This document shows positions 44,131-52,515 of a stretch of DNA of 64,000 nt, in pieces; position 1 is the first letter of the stretch, and each line of letters opens with the position of its first letter. A program made the translations under genes and the position numbers. Origin of the DNA: Actinoplanes sandaracinus (GTDB lineage: Bacteria; Actinomycetota; Actinomycetes; Mycobacteriales; Micromonosporaceae); contig NZ_JASCTH010000040.1 in NCBI RefSeq assembly GCF_030009775.1, forward strand, positions 1-64,000. Direction: 5' to 3'. The notes under the pieces were generated by a model. That model saw nothing but the letters and a program-made list of their open reading frames with translations, had not been told where the DNA came from and did no database searches.

Positions 44131-44671
44131 CCACGGTGAGCACTGCGACAAAGCAATGTGAGCGGTCTACGTGAGCTGGTCAGCCGAAGGCGTTCAGACC
44201 TGTGGTGTGACGGTCGGTCCTGGCTCCACCCGGGCGGGGCAGCTCCAGTCGGTCCCAAAGCCGACCCGGGGCGGCCCAACAAAACCGCAGCCCAGCGCTC
44301 CCCGCGCCCCTGATGCTCCTCTTGAGGGGTCGGGCCACGTAAGCCCCCCGGGTAAAGCCGATCTTGAGGGTGGGGCCATACTGAGCCGTCGGGATGAAGC
44401 CAGGCGGGACCATCAGAACCAGACCTGACGGCTCGTGCGAGGGTGACCGGAGGCCGCGAGAACCTGAGCGGTCAGGGGGCCGGAACCGATAAAACCTGAA
44501 CTGTCCACGGACCTGAACCGTTCGCGAGGACCTGAACTGTCCACGGGCGGTCCGAAGGCCGTCAAGGTCACCATCGGAGGCCGTCAGATCGCTGCGGGGT
44601 GGTCGCGCCCCCAGGATGTACCCGGCCGCAAAACCGGGACGACGCGGCCACGGATGGCCGACGCTGTCGGC
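44131..44671. other. Intergenic region with short direct repeats
   Basis: No gene is supported in these 540 bases. The 17-mer ACCTGAACTGTCCACGG occurs at 44494-44510 and 44530-44546, with weaker relatives ACCTGAACCG at 44511 and ACCTGAGCGG at 44462. This could be an iterated binding site or slippage array upstream of the secreted protein gene. Confidence 0.5.
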
Positions 44672-45367
44672 ATGACGATCCCGCAAGCCTCGCGGCGTAC
44701 CGCCGCTCTCTCGTTTCTGCGATGCTGCGCGACAGCGGCCATGACCGCGACGTGCGCCCTCACCGCCGGCGCGACCGCCGTCCAGGCGGCCCCGGACATC
44801 TCACCGCCCACCCGGGAGGCGCCGCTGACCGCCGGCCAGCTAGGCGCCGCGTCGCTCGCCGGCAGGTCGCCCGCCACCTGGGCGCCCGCGCAGAAGCCGT
44901 TCGCTGACAAGCCGCCCGCCACGGCACGGCTCACGAAAGCACAGCGGAAAGTACTGGTCGAGGCGACGCGGCGCTACCACGACGTGGACCAGGCACTGGC
45001 CGACGGATATCTGGCCACCGACCACTGCGTGCCGGGAATGGGCTGGCACTACGCCCACCCGGGACTGTCCGCCGACGCGGCGATCGACCCGGTCTGGCCG
45101 GAGGTGCTGCTGTACGTCCCCGGCCGGGACGGCAGCCCACAACTCATCGGTGTCGAATACTTCAAAGCCGACGCCGACGGCAGTCTCACGACCGACAGCG
45201 ACCGGCCCACCCTGTTCGGCAACGCGTTCAACGGCCCCATGGCCGGCCACGAGATGCCGCCCGGCGCCCCGCCGATGCCGGTCCACTACGACCTGCACGT
45301 GTGGCTTTACACCGACAACCCGGCCGGCGAACTCGCCATCGAGAACCCTCAGGTCACCTGCCCGTAA
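44672..45367 (+). CDS. Secreted conserved hypothetical protein
   Basis: 231 residues from ATG 44672 (ATG 44654 is also in frame). The signal peptide has RR near residue 8, a hydrophobic stretch TAAMTATCALTAGATAVQA and a cleavage site before APDISPP. The mature part has YHDVDQALADGYLATDHCVP, DPVWPEVLLYVPGRDG, IGVEYFKADADGSLTT, RPTLFGNAFNGPMAGHE and PVHYDLHVWLYTDNPAGE ending in a Cys, a pattern shared by a family of exported actinobacterial proteins of unknown role. The paired cysteines and His clusters may bind metal, but that is a guess. Confidence 0.7.
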   Translation: MTIPQASRRTAALSFLRCCATAAMTATCALTAGATAVQAAPDISPPTREAPLTAGQLGAASLAGRSPATWAPAQKPFADKPPATARLTKAQRKVLVEATRRYHDVDQALADGYLATDHCVPGMGWHYAHPGLSADAAIDPVWPEVLLYVPGRDGSPQLIGVEYFKADADGSLTTDSDRPTLFGNAFNGPMAGHEMPPGAPPMPVHYDLHVWLYTDNPAGELAIENPQVTCP

Positions 45368-45519
45368 GCACACCGACGTTCACCTCGATCACGCGCCCGC
45401 AAGCGGCTCGGGCCCCACCCCGATCACCGGCTCGCGGGCGCGCCCGGAAACGGTGAGTTCGGCCACCACCACAGCCTGCCCACCTGCAGGCCCGTCATCG
45501 AATGGCTACTCTCAGAGAC

Positions 45520-45541
45520 GGCGCCCGCGATCGTGGGCGCC
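45520..45541 (+). terminator. 7-bp stem-loop directly upstream of the riboswitch
   Basis: GGCGCCC (45520-45526) pairs with GGGCGCC (45535-45541) around 8 bases. It may end transcription from upstream or be part of the leader. Confidence 0.4.
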
Positions 45542-45583
45542 CCGGACGAGTGCGTGTCGTACCCGGCCTGACAAGACGACCGC
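45542..45583 (+). promoter_or_regulatory. Guanidine-III (ykkC-III/mini pseudoknot) riboswitch
   Basis: The leader starts CCGGACGAG and continues GTACCCGG ... GACAAGACG, the conserved blocks of the guanidine-III class. CCGG 45542-45545 pairs with CCGG 45563-45566 as the pseudoknot, and GCG-GTCGT (45552-45560, one bulged base) pairs with ACGACCGC (45576-45583). GAGGTG, the Shine-Dalgarno of the next gene, begins 5 bases later, so guanidinium binding can open or close translation. The downstream gene is an SMR exporter of the guanidinium type, as expected. Confidence 0.85.
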
Positions 45584-45600
45584 CCTTGAGGTGATCTGTC

Positions 45601-45915
45601 ATGGCCTGGCTCGTTCTTGTCATCTCCGGCCTGCTCGAGACCGTCTGGGCGATCGCCCTGGACCGCAGCGCCGGCTTCACCCGCCCCGCACCCACCGCCG
45701 TCTTCGCGACAGCACTGGCGCTCAGCATGCTCGGCCTCGGTTACGCCCTGCGCACCATCCCGGTCGGCACCGGCTACGCCGTGTGGGTCGGCATCGGCGC
45801 GGTCGGCACCGCCCTCGTCGGCATGATCGCCCTCAACGAGCCCGCCAGCCTGCCGCGCATCGTCTGCCTGCTGCTGGTGCTCTGCGGCGTAGCGGGCCTC
45901 AAATACTTCCACTGA
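45601..45915 (+). CDS. sugE: SMR-family guanidinium exporter (SugE/Gdx type)
   Basis: 104 residues, four membrane helices. The essential Glu is in VISGLLETVWAIALD (Glu13). Gdx-type marks are the WAIALD...GFTRP end of helix 1 and VGTGYAVWVGIGAVGTALVG in helix 3. It is an antiporter that works as a dual-topology dimer in the cytoplasmic membrane, exporting guanidinium in exchange for protons. The guanidine-III riboswitch immediately upstream supports guanidinium rather than quaternary ammonium compounds as substrate. Confidence 0.9.
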   Translation: MAWLVLVISGLLETVWAIALDRSAGFTRPAPTAVFATALALSMLGLGYALRTIPVGTGYAVWVGIGAVGTALVGMIALNEPASLPRIVCLLLVLCGVAGLKYFH

Positions 45916-45963
45916 CCGGCACCGCTCGCCCACACAGCCCGCCTACCGATCCCGGGCCACGAT

Positions 45964-45990
45964 CCCGGGCCACGATCGCAGCGGCCCGGG
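45964..45990. terminator. Stem-loop between convergent genes
   Basis: CCCGGGCC (45964-45971) pairs with GGCCCGGG (45983-45990) around 11 bases, between sugE and the minus-strand gene ending at 46006. Confidence 0.6.
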
Positions 45991-46005
45991 AACACCGGCA
46001 CCGGA

Positions 46006-46737
46006 TCAACCCGCCTCGCCCAACTCCGCCAGACGGGCCTCCACCTCGGCGAGCTCGGCCCGCAACCGCTGCGCCTGCTGCTCAGCCTCGGCCCGCTCAG
46101 CCGCCACGATCTGCTCGACCGCCTCCTGCACACCAGGCACATCGATCAACGACACCATCTTCAGCGCCTCCGCCGGCCGGATCACATAAGGCCGGGCCAA
46201 CGCCTTCGCCCCCTGATTGGCCGCCACCGTCCACTCGCCGTCGCCATAAGCCAGCGTCACGGTCAGGCCCGGCGACGCTTTCGCCCTCGCCGGCCGAGCC
46301 GCCTTACGGGGAGCCGCCACCTCGTTGCCGCCCTTACCGTCGGTCACCGCAACACTGTCCTCACTTGTCTTCTTGGTCCGCTGAACGGGCGGCTTGACCG
46401 GCAACGGCTTGTCGATCAGGAACGCCGGCCCGGACAGCACCGGCTCCGGCGGCTCCACCACCACAGGCGCCACCTTCTTCGGCGCCGGCCCCTTCGGCGC
46501 GACCCGCAGGTCACTGGGGGAGAAGGGCAGCTCGTCACGCCCGAACTTGACCACCACCCACTCATCCGACACCGCCGGATCATCGAGCCCCACCACCTGC
46601 CCGATCTGCCCGGCAATCTGCCCAGCCGCCTCCGTGAACTGCACCCGCGGCTTCCGGCCGGCCGCCAGCGCCTCCCGGATCTGCTGCAGCTCCTCCGCGG
46701 ACAGCCCACCGGTTTCCACGCCTGCCGCCGTCATCAC
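46006..46737 (-). CDS. Hypothetical protein with C-terminal coiled coil
   Basis: 243 residues. An N-terminal helix (LSAEELQQIREALAAGRKPR) is followed by VGLDDPAVSDEWVVVKFGRD, a small beta-rich domain, then a Pro/Lys-rich linker, then LTVTLAYGDGEWTVAANQGA, and a C-terminal coiled coil (AVEQIVAAERAEAEQQAQRL). No family recognised. The layout suggests two small nucleic-acid- or protein-binding modules joined by a flexible linker. Confidence 0.6.
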   Translation of the reverse strand: MMTAAGVETGGLSAEELQQIREALAAGRKPRVQFTEAAGQIAGQIGQVVGLDDPAVSDEWVVVKFGRDELPFSPSDLRVAPKGPAPKKVAPVVVEPPEPVLSGPAFLIDKPLPVKPPVQRTKKTSEDSVAVTDGKGGNEVAAPRKAARPARAKASPGLTVTLAYGDGEWTVAANQGAKALARPYVIRPAEALKMVSLIDVPGVQEAVEQIVAAERAEAEQQAQRLRAELAEVEARLAELGEAG

Positions 46738-46820
46738 CCCACCACCTTCGAACGCCTGTATCAGAGCGGCTTCTTTCTACCAGCCACCACCGACAAGAAC
46801 CGCACACCACACCGAAGTGA

Positions 46821-47564
46821 TCATGCAGGCAACGGCGAACGCCCCGTCACGCAATACTCCCGGCCAGCCGGATCCCGCAACGTCGTCCAGTCACCCGGCA
46901 CCCGCCGCACCACCACCGCACCCCACCCGACATGCCGCTCCACCTCGGCATCCACGTCATCACACGCCAGATCCACATGCACCCCGGCCACCTCACCACC
47001 GGTGCGCTGCAACAACAACCGCAACCCCAACCCCGCCGGCCGCTCCAACCAGGAGAACTCCGGCAGATCCGACGACCGCCGCTCCCACCCGGTCACCGCC
47101 GCCCAGAACCCGGCCTCCCGGTCATGCACCGCCCCAGGAAGATCCAGACACAACTGATCCACCACACTGCTCTGCCCACCCGGCCACCGCACCGGCGCCG
47201 GCCGCCGCCGCTCCCCGCCCCACCGCACCAGACAGAACACGATCCCCGCCGGCGACCGCGACACCACCAGACCATCCTCGGCCGCGACCAGCGTCGCACC
47301 CAACGCCGCCACCTCGGCCGCTGCCGCAGCCACATCGTCCACGTGCAGATCCAGATGCGCCCGCGCCGGAGAATCCCCGACCACCTGCACCCGCAGACAC
47401 GCATCCCCGTCCCCGGGCAGCAGCGTCGCGAACGCCCCGCCACCCCGCCGCGCCGACAACCCCCACCCCGTCACCGCCTGCCAGAACGACTCGACCCCAG
47501 GATCCGGACCGCCACCCGCACCACCCGGAGTGTCCAAGAACCCGGTCACCCACCGCACGATCAC
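46821..47564 (-). CDS. Two-domain VOC (glyoxalase-like) protein
   Basis: 247 residues containing two VOC modules in tandem. The first runs from WVTGFLDTPGG through ARAHLDLHVDDVAAAAAEV to FCLVRWGG; the second from VVDQLCLDLPGAVHDREAGFW through GVHVDLACDDVDAEVERHVG to DPAGREYCV. VOC proteins bind a metal or hydrophobic small molecule and act as lyases, dioxygenases or drug-binding proteins. Catalytic His/Glu ligands are only partly evident. The GTG start overlaps the metallophosphoesterase stop (GTGA). Confidence 0.75.
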   Translation of the reverse strand: MIVRWVTGFLDTPGGAGGGPDPGVESFWQAVTGWGLSARRGGGAFATLLPGDGDACLRVQVVGDSPARAHLDLHVDDVAAAAAEVAALGATLVAAEDGLVVSRSPAGIVFCLVRWGGERRRPAPVRWPGGQSSVVDQLCLDLPGAVHDREAGFWAAVTGWERRSSDLPEFSWLERPAGLGLRLLLQRTGGEVAGVHVDLACDDVDAEVERHVGWGAVVVRRVPGDWTTLRDPAGREYCVTGRSPLPA

Positions 47565-48304
47565 GCCACCACCCGCCCCGTCCGCATCGCCGACGCCACA
47601 TCCGGACGCCCGAAACCCTCAGCCAGCCGCGCCGCCGAATCCCACGGGTACACCACCGACCGGAACACCACCTCCCACCGCCCCGACACATCGTCGACCA
47701 CCGCATACCGCGCATGCGGCGACCCGGCCTCCATCCGATGCGGGTACGGCTGCTCATCCTCATAAGCCGGCCACCCCACACTGCCCGGATTCACCACCAG
47801 AGCCCCACCCGGCAACCGCATCGACCCGGGCAGGTGAGTGTGCCCACACAGCAGCAACGAATACCCACCCACCTCACCGAGCCGCTCCACGACCTCGTCC
47901 ACCGTCGACTCCCGCACCCCACCCGGCTCCACCGTGTGCAGCAGATACCGCAGATCGTCGCTGGGCGTACCGTGAAATGCCAAAACCCCGGGAACGGGGG
48001 AGAGAACCGCCGGCAGCGACCGCAGCCACGCCAGATGGTCCTCGGAGAGGACCGCCCGGGTAAGCCGGTCAGCCATCCCGACCCGATCCGGCCCGAACGT
48101 CAGCAACTGCCGCTCATGATTCCCCGCGACCGTCGCCAACCCCACCCCCATCAACCGGTCCGCGGTCTCCGCCGGCCGCACATAACCCGACAGCAGATCC
48201 CCGCAATTCACCGTCACATCCACACCCTCGGACCCGATCGCCGCCAGCACAGCGTCGAGCGCCGGCAGATTGCCATGGACATCGGAGATCACCGCAATAC
48301 GCAT
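47561..48304 (-). CDS. Metallophosphoesterase (YfcE/MJ0936-like)
   Basis: 247 residues from ATG 48304. The dinuclear metal motifs are complete: MRIAVISDVHGNLPALDAVL (D-x-H), VNCGDLLSGYV (GD), TVAGNHERQL (GNHE), AFHGTPSDD (H), LCGHTHLPGSM (GHTH) and LVVNPGSVGWP. It hydrolyses phosphodiesters or phosphoanhydrides with Mn/Fe. The VOC gene is coupled downstream. Confidence 0.9.
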   Translation of the reverse strand: MRIAVISDVHGNLPALDAVLAAIGSEGVDVTVNCGDLLSGYVRPAETADRLMGVGLATVAGNHERQLLTFGPDRVGMADRLTRAVLSEDHLAWLRSLPAVLSPVPGVLAFHGTPSDDLRYLLHTVEPGGVRESTVDEVVERLGEVGGYSLLLCGHTHLPGSMRLPGGALVVNPGSVGWPAYEDEQPYPHRMEAGSPHARYAVVDDVSGRWEVVFRSVVYPWDSAARLAEGFGRPDVASAMRTGRVVA

Positions 48305-48399
48305 CCGGCCATCCTGCCCACCGCCCGCCACGAGGCATCGCCGCACCCCTCAACCCGCCGTCGCCTGAAGCCCGCGACCGGCTCCCCACCGCGCGACCG

Positions 48400-48984
48400 C
48401 TACACCAGCGGAGGCAGGGGGAGAGGCACCCCCGGCAACCCGTCCATGCTGCTCGCGATGTAATCCTTCTTCGCGAAATACGCGCTCAACGACGCGTCAT
48501 CCTCCCGCGCGAAACGCTTCGCGTGCAGATCACGATCACCGTCGTACGTCATGAAAGGAACCGCATAACCGCACGAATCCCGAATCACCTCAGCCCGCAC
48601 AACGATGATCGCCCGCAACCCGTGCAGGGTCACATCGATATCGGGAAAGAACCCGACCAACTCCGCCCACCGCACGTCATCACGAAACACCGCCTCACCC
48701 CGGCCATGAACCCGCACGATGTTCGGCGGCCCCTGAAACGCACACCACATCAACGTGATCCGGCCGTTCTCCCGCAGATGAGCCACCGTCTCCGCGTTAC
48801 TGCCCGCGAAATCCAGGTACGCCACCGTCATCTCGTCCAGAACCGCGAACGACCCCCGCAACCCCTTCGGCGACAGATTCACCCTCCCGTCGCCGTCCAG
48901 CGGCGCCGTCGCCGTGAAGAAGACCGGCTGCTCCTCGATGAACTCCCGCAACCGGCCCGAAATCGACTCATGCATCTTCCCCAT
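48400..48984 (-). CDS. Pyridoxamine 5'-phosphate oxidase-family flavin-binding protein
   Basis: 194 residues. The split-barrel pattern is clear: LREFIEEQPVFFTATAPLDG, RVNLSPKGLRGSFAVLDEMT, AYLDFAGSNAETVAHLREN, RITLMWCAFQGPPNIVRVHG and GYAVPFMTY. This branch binds FMN or F420 and reduces small molecules; it is not the vitamin B6 biosynthetic enzyme. Substrate unknown. Confidence 0.85.
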   Translation of the reverse strand: MGKMHESISGRLREFIEEQPVFFTATAPLDGDGRVNLSPKGLRGSFAVLDEMTVAYLDFAGSNAETVAHLRENGRITLMWCAFQGPPNIVRVHGRGEAVFRDDVRWAELVGFFPDIDVTLHGLRAIIVVRAEVIRDSCGYAVPFMTYDGDRDLHAKRFAREDDASLSAYFAKKDYIASSMDGLPGVPLPLPPLV

Positions 48985-49193
48985 GACGCCATTCTCGACC
49001 CAAGGTCAACCGACACCCATCCACCAGCCGGGTACGCCCACCACCGCTACACCAGAAGCCCGGCCTCCACCAAACCCAACGGAGCCCACCACCCGGCACC
49101 GGCACACCCATGCCGCGGACCCATCGCCCGTACACCGCACGAACCTGCACCCGCAGCCGGCCACCGAAACTCCACAACAGCCGACCACACCGG

Positions 49194-49616
49194 CTAGACC
49201 GGCATCGCCCTCGACTGCACGCCCGCCAACTCCAGCAGCCGAGCACCATCACCCAGCGCGCCGACACCACTCGAACCCACCGAAACATCACGGGGACTCA
49301 ACGACACCTCCGCCCGCAGCGACGGCAACTCCCGGCCCGCACGCTCCACCATCACGATCGCCGTCACCAGCCACCCCTCCAGCAACGACCGCAGAACTTG
49401 ATGACTCGACGACCGATACTCCAGCACCAGCGCATCCACGAAACGAACGAACACGTCCACATCGATCGCGTACTCGTCAGCCCACATCCCACCGATCCCC
49501 GACGGCAACCCCACCAGCGAAGACACCACCTCCGACGTACGCACGAACAACACCGCCACCCGACTCGACGGATTCCACAGAGAGTTGCGATCACCGTCGT
49601 TGAAGTACTGACTCAT
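49194..49616 (-). CDS. DUF6086-family hypothetical protein
   Basis: 140 residues from ATG 49616; the longer start adds 20 poor residues. MSQYFNDGDRNSLWNPSSRV followed by LPSGIGGMWADEYAIDVDVF matches the DUF6086 opening that I recognise from Streptomyces and relatives. The rest is helical. Function unknown. It lies alone between spacers. Confidence 0.6.
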   Translation of the reverse strand: MSQYFNDGDRNSLWNPSSRVAVLFVRTSEVVSSLVGLPSGIGGMWADEYAIDVDVFVRFVDALVLEYRSSSHQVLRSLLEGWLVTAIVMVERAGRELPSLRAEVSLSPRDVSVGSSGVGALGDGARLLELAGVQSRAMPV

Positions 49617-51208
49617 CCCACTCCACCCCGTCCACCCGCCGACCGCAGCACAGTAACCGGCAGGGGAGCAGCCCACAGACCGCGACAGCGCAACGACGCT
49701 TGATCACCGCGCCGACGCTCTGGGCGCCCGGCGAATCACACCGACCAGCAGCGGAAAGTAGCCGGGCCCAGCCCGATCCACACCCGACACCGCCACCGGC
49801 GGGAGACCGACCGACCAACGGCCAACTCGAGACCCACAGGGGGAGCGGCCTCCGCTCGACTCTCTCGACATCGCTCTGGGCCCACCCGGACGGGCACGAC
49901 ACCCCACCTTGTGGCGCCCGAGCCGCCCCGCGCGGGCATCGCGAATATTGTCGGACCCATCCCGGACCTGGCCATCCCGGTCGAAGAGGGCGACCTCGAT
50001 CCGCCCGCAGCCACAACGGCGGGGAGATGGCCCACGCGCGACAGCGGCGTGTTCGCGCTTATAGGAGCTCGACGGCGTGCTCCCGTGTGGGAGCGCGGGT
50101 GCACTCGTCCACGAGATTCCCGAACCGTCCGCTTCCGGCGTTCGCCTAGTGGCCTGGCTGCTGTTGGGCCCGGCTACGCGAACTGGCTGTGCGAACCGTC
50201 CTGCCGACAGCCTCTCCTCAGGCCCCGATCGCCCACGAATTTATCAGGTCGATAATGAGCATTATGTCAACCTATCTCCAGAAGGGGCTCCGGAAGCCCT
50301 CTCCTATGCACCGTTGAGAGATGCAGTCGTAGTAGAGGGATGCCGCCGTAGCCCCAGCCACGTCACCCGAACTCTGCTGGCCGCCGACATTGCTGGTGGG
50401 CTCGAGCAGAAGATGCAGCCCGGGACGAAAGATGCAGCCGTAGCCAAGCCGCGACATGCCGAACTCATAGCACGCCTAAGCGACGGCCGACCGCCGTGCG
50501 TGAGCGACGGCCGACCGCACAGCGAGCGCGCCGGCCCGGTTGGCCTGGCGCTTCTGGTCGGTCGCCTGCCTGGCGGCCGGCTGTCGCTCACGCACGTCAC
50601 CGATCGACGATGGCACCTCCCGGCTACGGCTAGGCCCGGCCGGGCTGCTGCGAGCCGTAGCGGAGACGCGCTAGGCCTCGCTCTTAACGTCGCAGGGCGA
50701 CGGCTCGCCGTCGGGTGAACGGCGGGCGAGCTTGCCGGTGGCGGCCAGCCGTCGCCGAGACGCGCTATCGCCGGCTCGTGACGTGCGTGAGCGACGGCTG
50801 GCCGCAGTTGGCCCCCTGTCAGACCCAGCGAGCCGTCGCCGGGACGTGTTGATGACGACGCATAACGCGACTGAGCGACCGCCGACAAAGCTGGGCGGCT
50901 GCCCAGCGGCGGCGATGACGGCGGCTGCGCGGGCTGCGACCGCGACCTCTGCGCCCGCGGCTGCGGCGGCTGTACAGCCACAGCCGTCGGTGGCTGTGGC
51001 GAGGCTGGGCGTGTGGGTGCCCCGCTTCCCCGGCTGGGTGGTGGGCGCTGGGTGGCGCGAGGTGGCGGCCTGGAGGGTCGGAGCGCTCAGTGGTGGATCT
51101 GGTGGCGTGGCGGGGCGCGACTGGCAGGGGTTATTTGGGGTGTAAACGGTCATAAGTCATCTTCAGGCGCGATGGATCATGGTGGGACCAGCGCAAACGC
51201 CGATAATT
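49617..51208. other. 1.6-kb gene-free region with decayed sequence
   Basis: Frames here are short, Arg/Pro/Ala rich and lack starts with ribosome sites. The stretch contains a decayed copy of a methyltransferase 5' end (49909-49996), a small GCTCCC...GGGAGC hairpin near 50079-50094, and several iterations of GAGCGACGGCYGRCCGC between 50477 and 50810. This looks like a graveyard between the DUF6086 gene and the recombinase. Confidence 0.5.
49909..49996 (+). pseudogene. Decayed copy of the methyltransferase promoter and start
   Basis: TTGTGGCGCCCGAGCCGCCC, GCGGGCATCG, a TATTGT -10 box, TCGGACCC and then GAGGGCGACCTCGA parallel 28125-28256 in order. The GTG start has become ATC and about 40 bases are missing. 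Confidence 0.6.
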
Positions 51209-51232
51209 GCTGCATAATATGCCTTATGCAGC
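51209..51232. promoter_or_regulatory. dif-like palindrome over the recombinase -10 box and start codon
   Basis: GCTGCATAA (51209-51217) and TTATGCAGC (51224-51232) are exact inverted 9-mers around TATGCC, a 6-bp centre. The core GCATAA-N6-TTATG equals the core of E. coli dif. It also covers the -10 box TAATAT (51215-51220) and the ATG at 51226. It could be a Xer-type crossover site, an attachment site, or an autoregulatory operator. Confidence 0.6.
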
Positions 51233-52173
51233 ATATGTCAATCACTGAGTTGATCGACGACTTCCTGGCCGCGCGTGCCACGAGGAAACCTTCGGTGCAC
51301 ACGCTGTCGGCGTACCGCCGGGATCTGAATCTGGTGGTGGGTCTCGCCGAGCCCGCGCCGCTCACCGTGAGTGACCTCTCCCCTCGCGTGCTGCGGGCCG
51401 CGTTCGCGCGGTTCGCAGCCGACCGCTCCCCCGCCTCGGTGTCGCGGGCCTGGTCGTCGTGGAACGCGTTCTTCACGTTTCTGGTGACCGAGCAGGTGGT
51501 GGCCGGCAATCCGATGTCGGCGGTGGACAAGCCGCGGCAGTCGGTGCTGGTGCCGAAGCCGTTGCGGGGTGAGGACACTCCGGAGGTGCTGTTGCGGGCG
51601 GTGAGCACGAAGGACGAGACGCAGCGTGATCCGTGGCCGGAGCGGGATGTGGTGGTGCTGGCGCTGGCGTTGTGTGCGGGGCTGCGGTTGTCGGAGATGC
51701 TGGCGTTGCGGGTGGGTTCGGTGAGTGGGCGTGCCGGTGAGCGGCGGGTGGAGGTGGCCGGTAAGGGTGGGCGGCCGCGGACGGTGCCGATCGAGGATGG
51801 GCTGGATGCGGCGGTGGCGCGCTATCTGGACAGTCGGCGGGTGCGGTTCGGGCGGGTGGCGGCGACGGCTCCCCTGTTGGTGGATCGGCGGGGTGGGGCG
51901 TTGCAGCGGGGTGGTCTGCAGTATCTGGTGCGGTCGTGTTATCGGCGTGCGGGTATCGGTGACCGGGTGCCGCGGGGTGCGCAGTTGCATGCGTTGCGGC
52001 ATACGTTCGCGACGCGGTTGGCGGAGGACGGGGCGAACGCGTCGGAGATCATGCGGTTGCTGGGGCATGCGTCGTTGGCGACGTCGCAGTCCTATATCGA
52101 GGTGACGGCGGAGCAGCAGCGGGCGGCGGTTCAGGCTAACCGGACGAATCGGGTGTTGAGTGAGTTGGGGTGA
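51226..52173 (+). CDS. Tyrosine recombinase (XerC/XerD-like)
   Basis: 315 residues from ATG 51226, 5 bases after TAATAT (leaderless). N-terminal SAM-like domain: ITELIDDFLAARATRKPSVH and TLSAYRRDLNLVVGLAEPAP. Catalytic domain complete: Arg in LCAGLRLSEMLALRV, Lys in AGKGGRPRTVPI, HALRHTFATRL, LLGHASLATSQSYIEV with the Tyr nucleophile. It is flanked by gene-free DNA upstream and not by the usual xerC or xerD neighbours, so it probably belongs to a mobile or relic element. The dif-like palindrome at its own start is the likely site of action or control. Confidence 0.85.
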   Translation: MQHMSITELIDDFLAARATRKPSVHTLSAYRRDLNLVVGLAEPAPLTVSDLSPRVLRAAFARFAADRSPASVSRAWSSWNAFFTFLVTEQVVAGNPMSAVDKPRQSVLVPKPLRGEDTPEVLLRAVSTKDETQRDPWPERDVVVLALALCAGLRLSEMLALRVGSVSGRAGERRVEVAGKGGRPRTVPIEDGLDAAVARYLDSRRVRFGRVAATAPLLVDRRGGALQRGGLQYLVRSCYRRAGIGDRVPRGAQLHALRHTFATRLAEDGANASEIMRLLGHASLATSQSYIEVTAEQQRAAVQANRTNRVLSELG

Positions 52174-52196
52174 CGGTGGTCTGTCAGAATCCGGGC

Positions 52197-52349
52197 ATGA
52201 CTGACGAGAGGTTCAGCCGGCGGTCGCTGTTCGGGCGGATTCTGCTGGTGGCGGGTGGTGCGGCGACGCTGTTGACGCTGACCGGGTGCCCGGGTGGCGA
52301 GCCGGATGACGACGATGACGATGACGGGGGCGGGGAGGACGACGATTGA
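52197..52349 (+). CDS. 50-residue Tat-type lipoprotein with poly-Asp tail
   Basis: This short gene reads MTDERFSRRSLFGRILLVAG, then GAATLLTLTGC, then PGGEP, seven consecutive Asp, GGGE and DDD. SRRSLFG fits the twin-arginine motif, and LTLTGC is a lipobox with Cys31, so it should be exported folded and lipid-anchored, leaving a mature peptide of only 20 acidic residues that could bind calcium or other cations. CAGAAT lies 6 bases before the ATG, so it may have its own leaderless promoter. It starts 23 bases after the recombinase stop. Confidence 0.6.
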   Translation: MTDERFSRRSLFGRILLVAGGAATLLTLTGCPGGEPDDDDDDDGGGEDDD

Positions 52350-52410
52350 TGTTGTACGGAATTGACGGCCGTTCCCGGTAGCCACTACTCCCCCGGTCCT
52401 CCGCGCGAGG

Positions 52411-52451
52411 TTCCGCCCGGGTCAGGGCCGTAGCGCGGCCACCGGGCGGAA
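52411..52451. terminator. 10-bp stem-loop after the lipoprotein gene
   Basis: TTCCGCCCGG (52411-52420) pairs with CCGGGCGGAA (52442-52451) with further GGCC pairing inside the loop. Confidence 0.5.
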
Positions 52452-52515
52452 TCCGATACTCACGGCACACCCGCGGTCGACTTTGGTAGCTACTGCGGTC
52501 CCGCGGTGTGTGGGC

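Noticed and set aside
46394-48463. 689-residue plus-strand frame
   Set aside because: Pro/Thr/His-rich antisense of three recognisable minus-strand genes.
50077-50718. 213-residue frame in the 49.6-51.2 kb spacer
   Set aside because: No ribosome site, repetitive sequence, and no recognisable motif.
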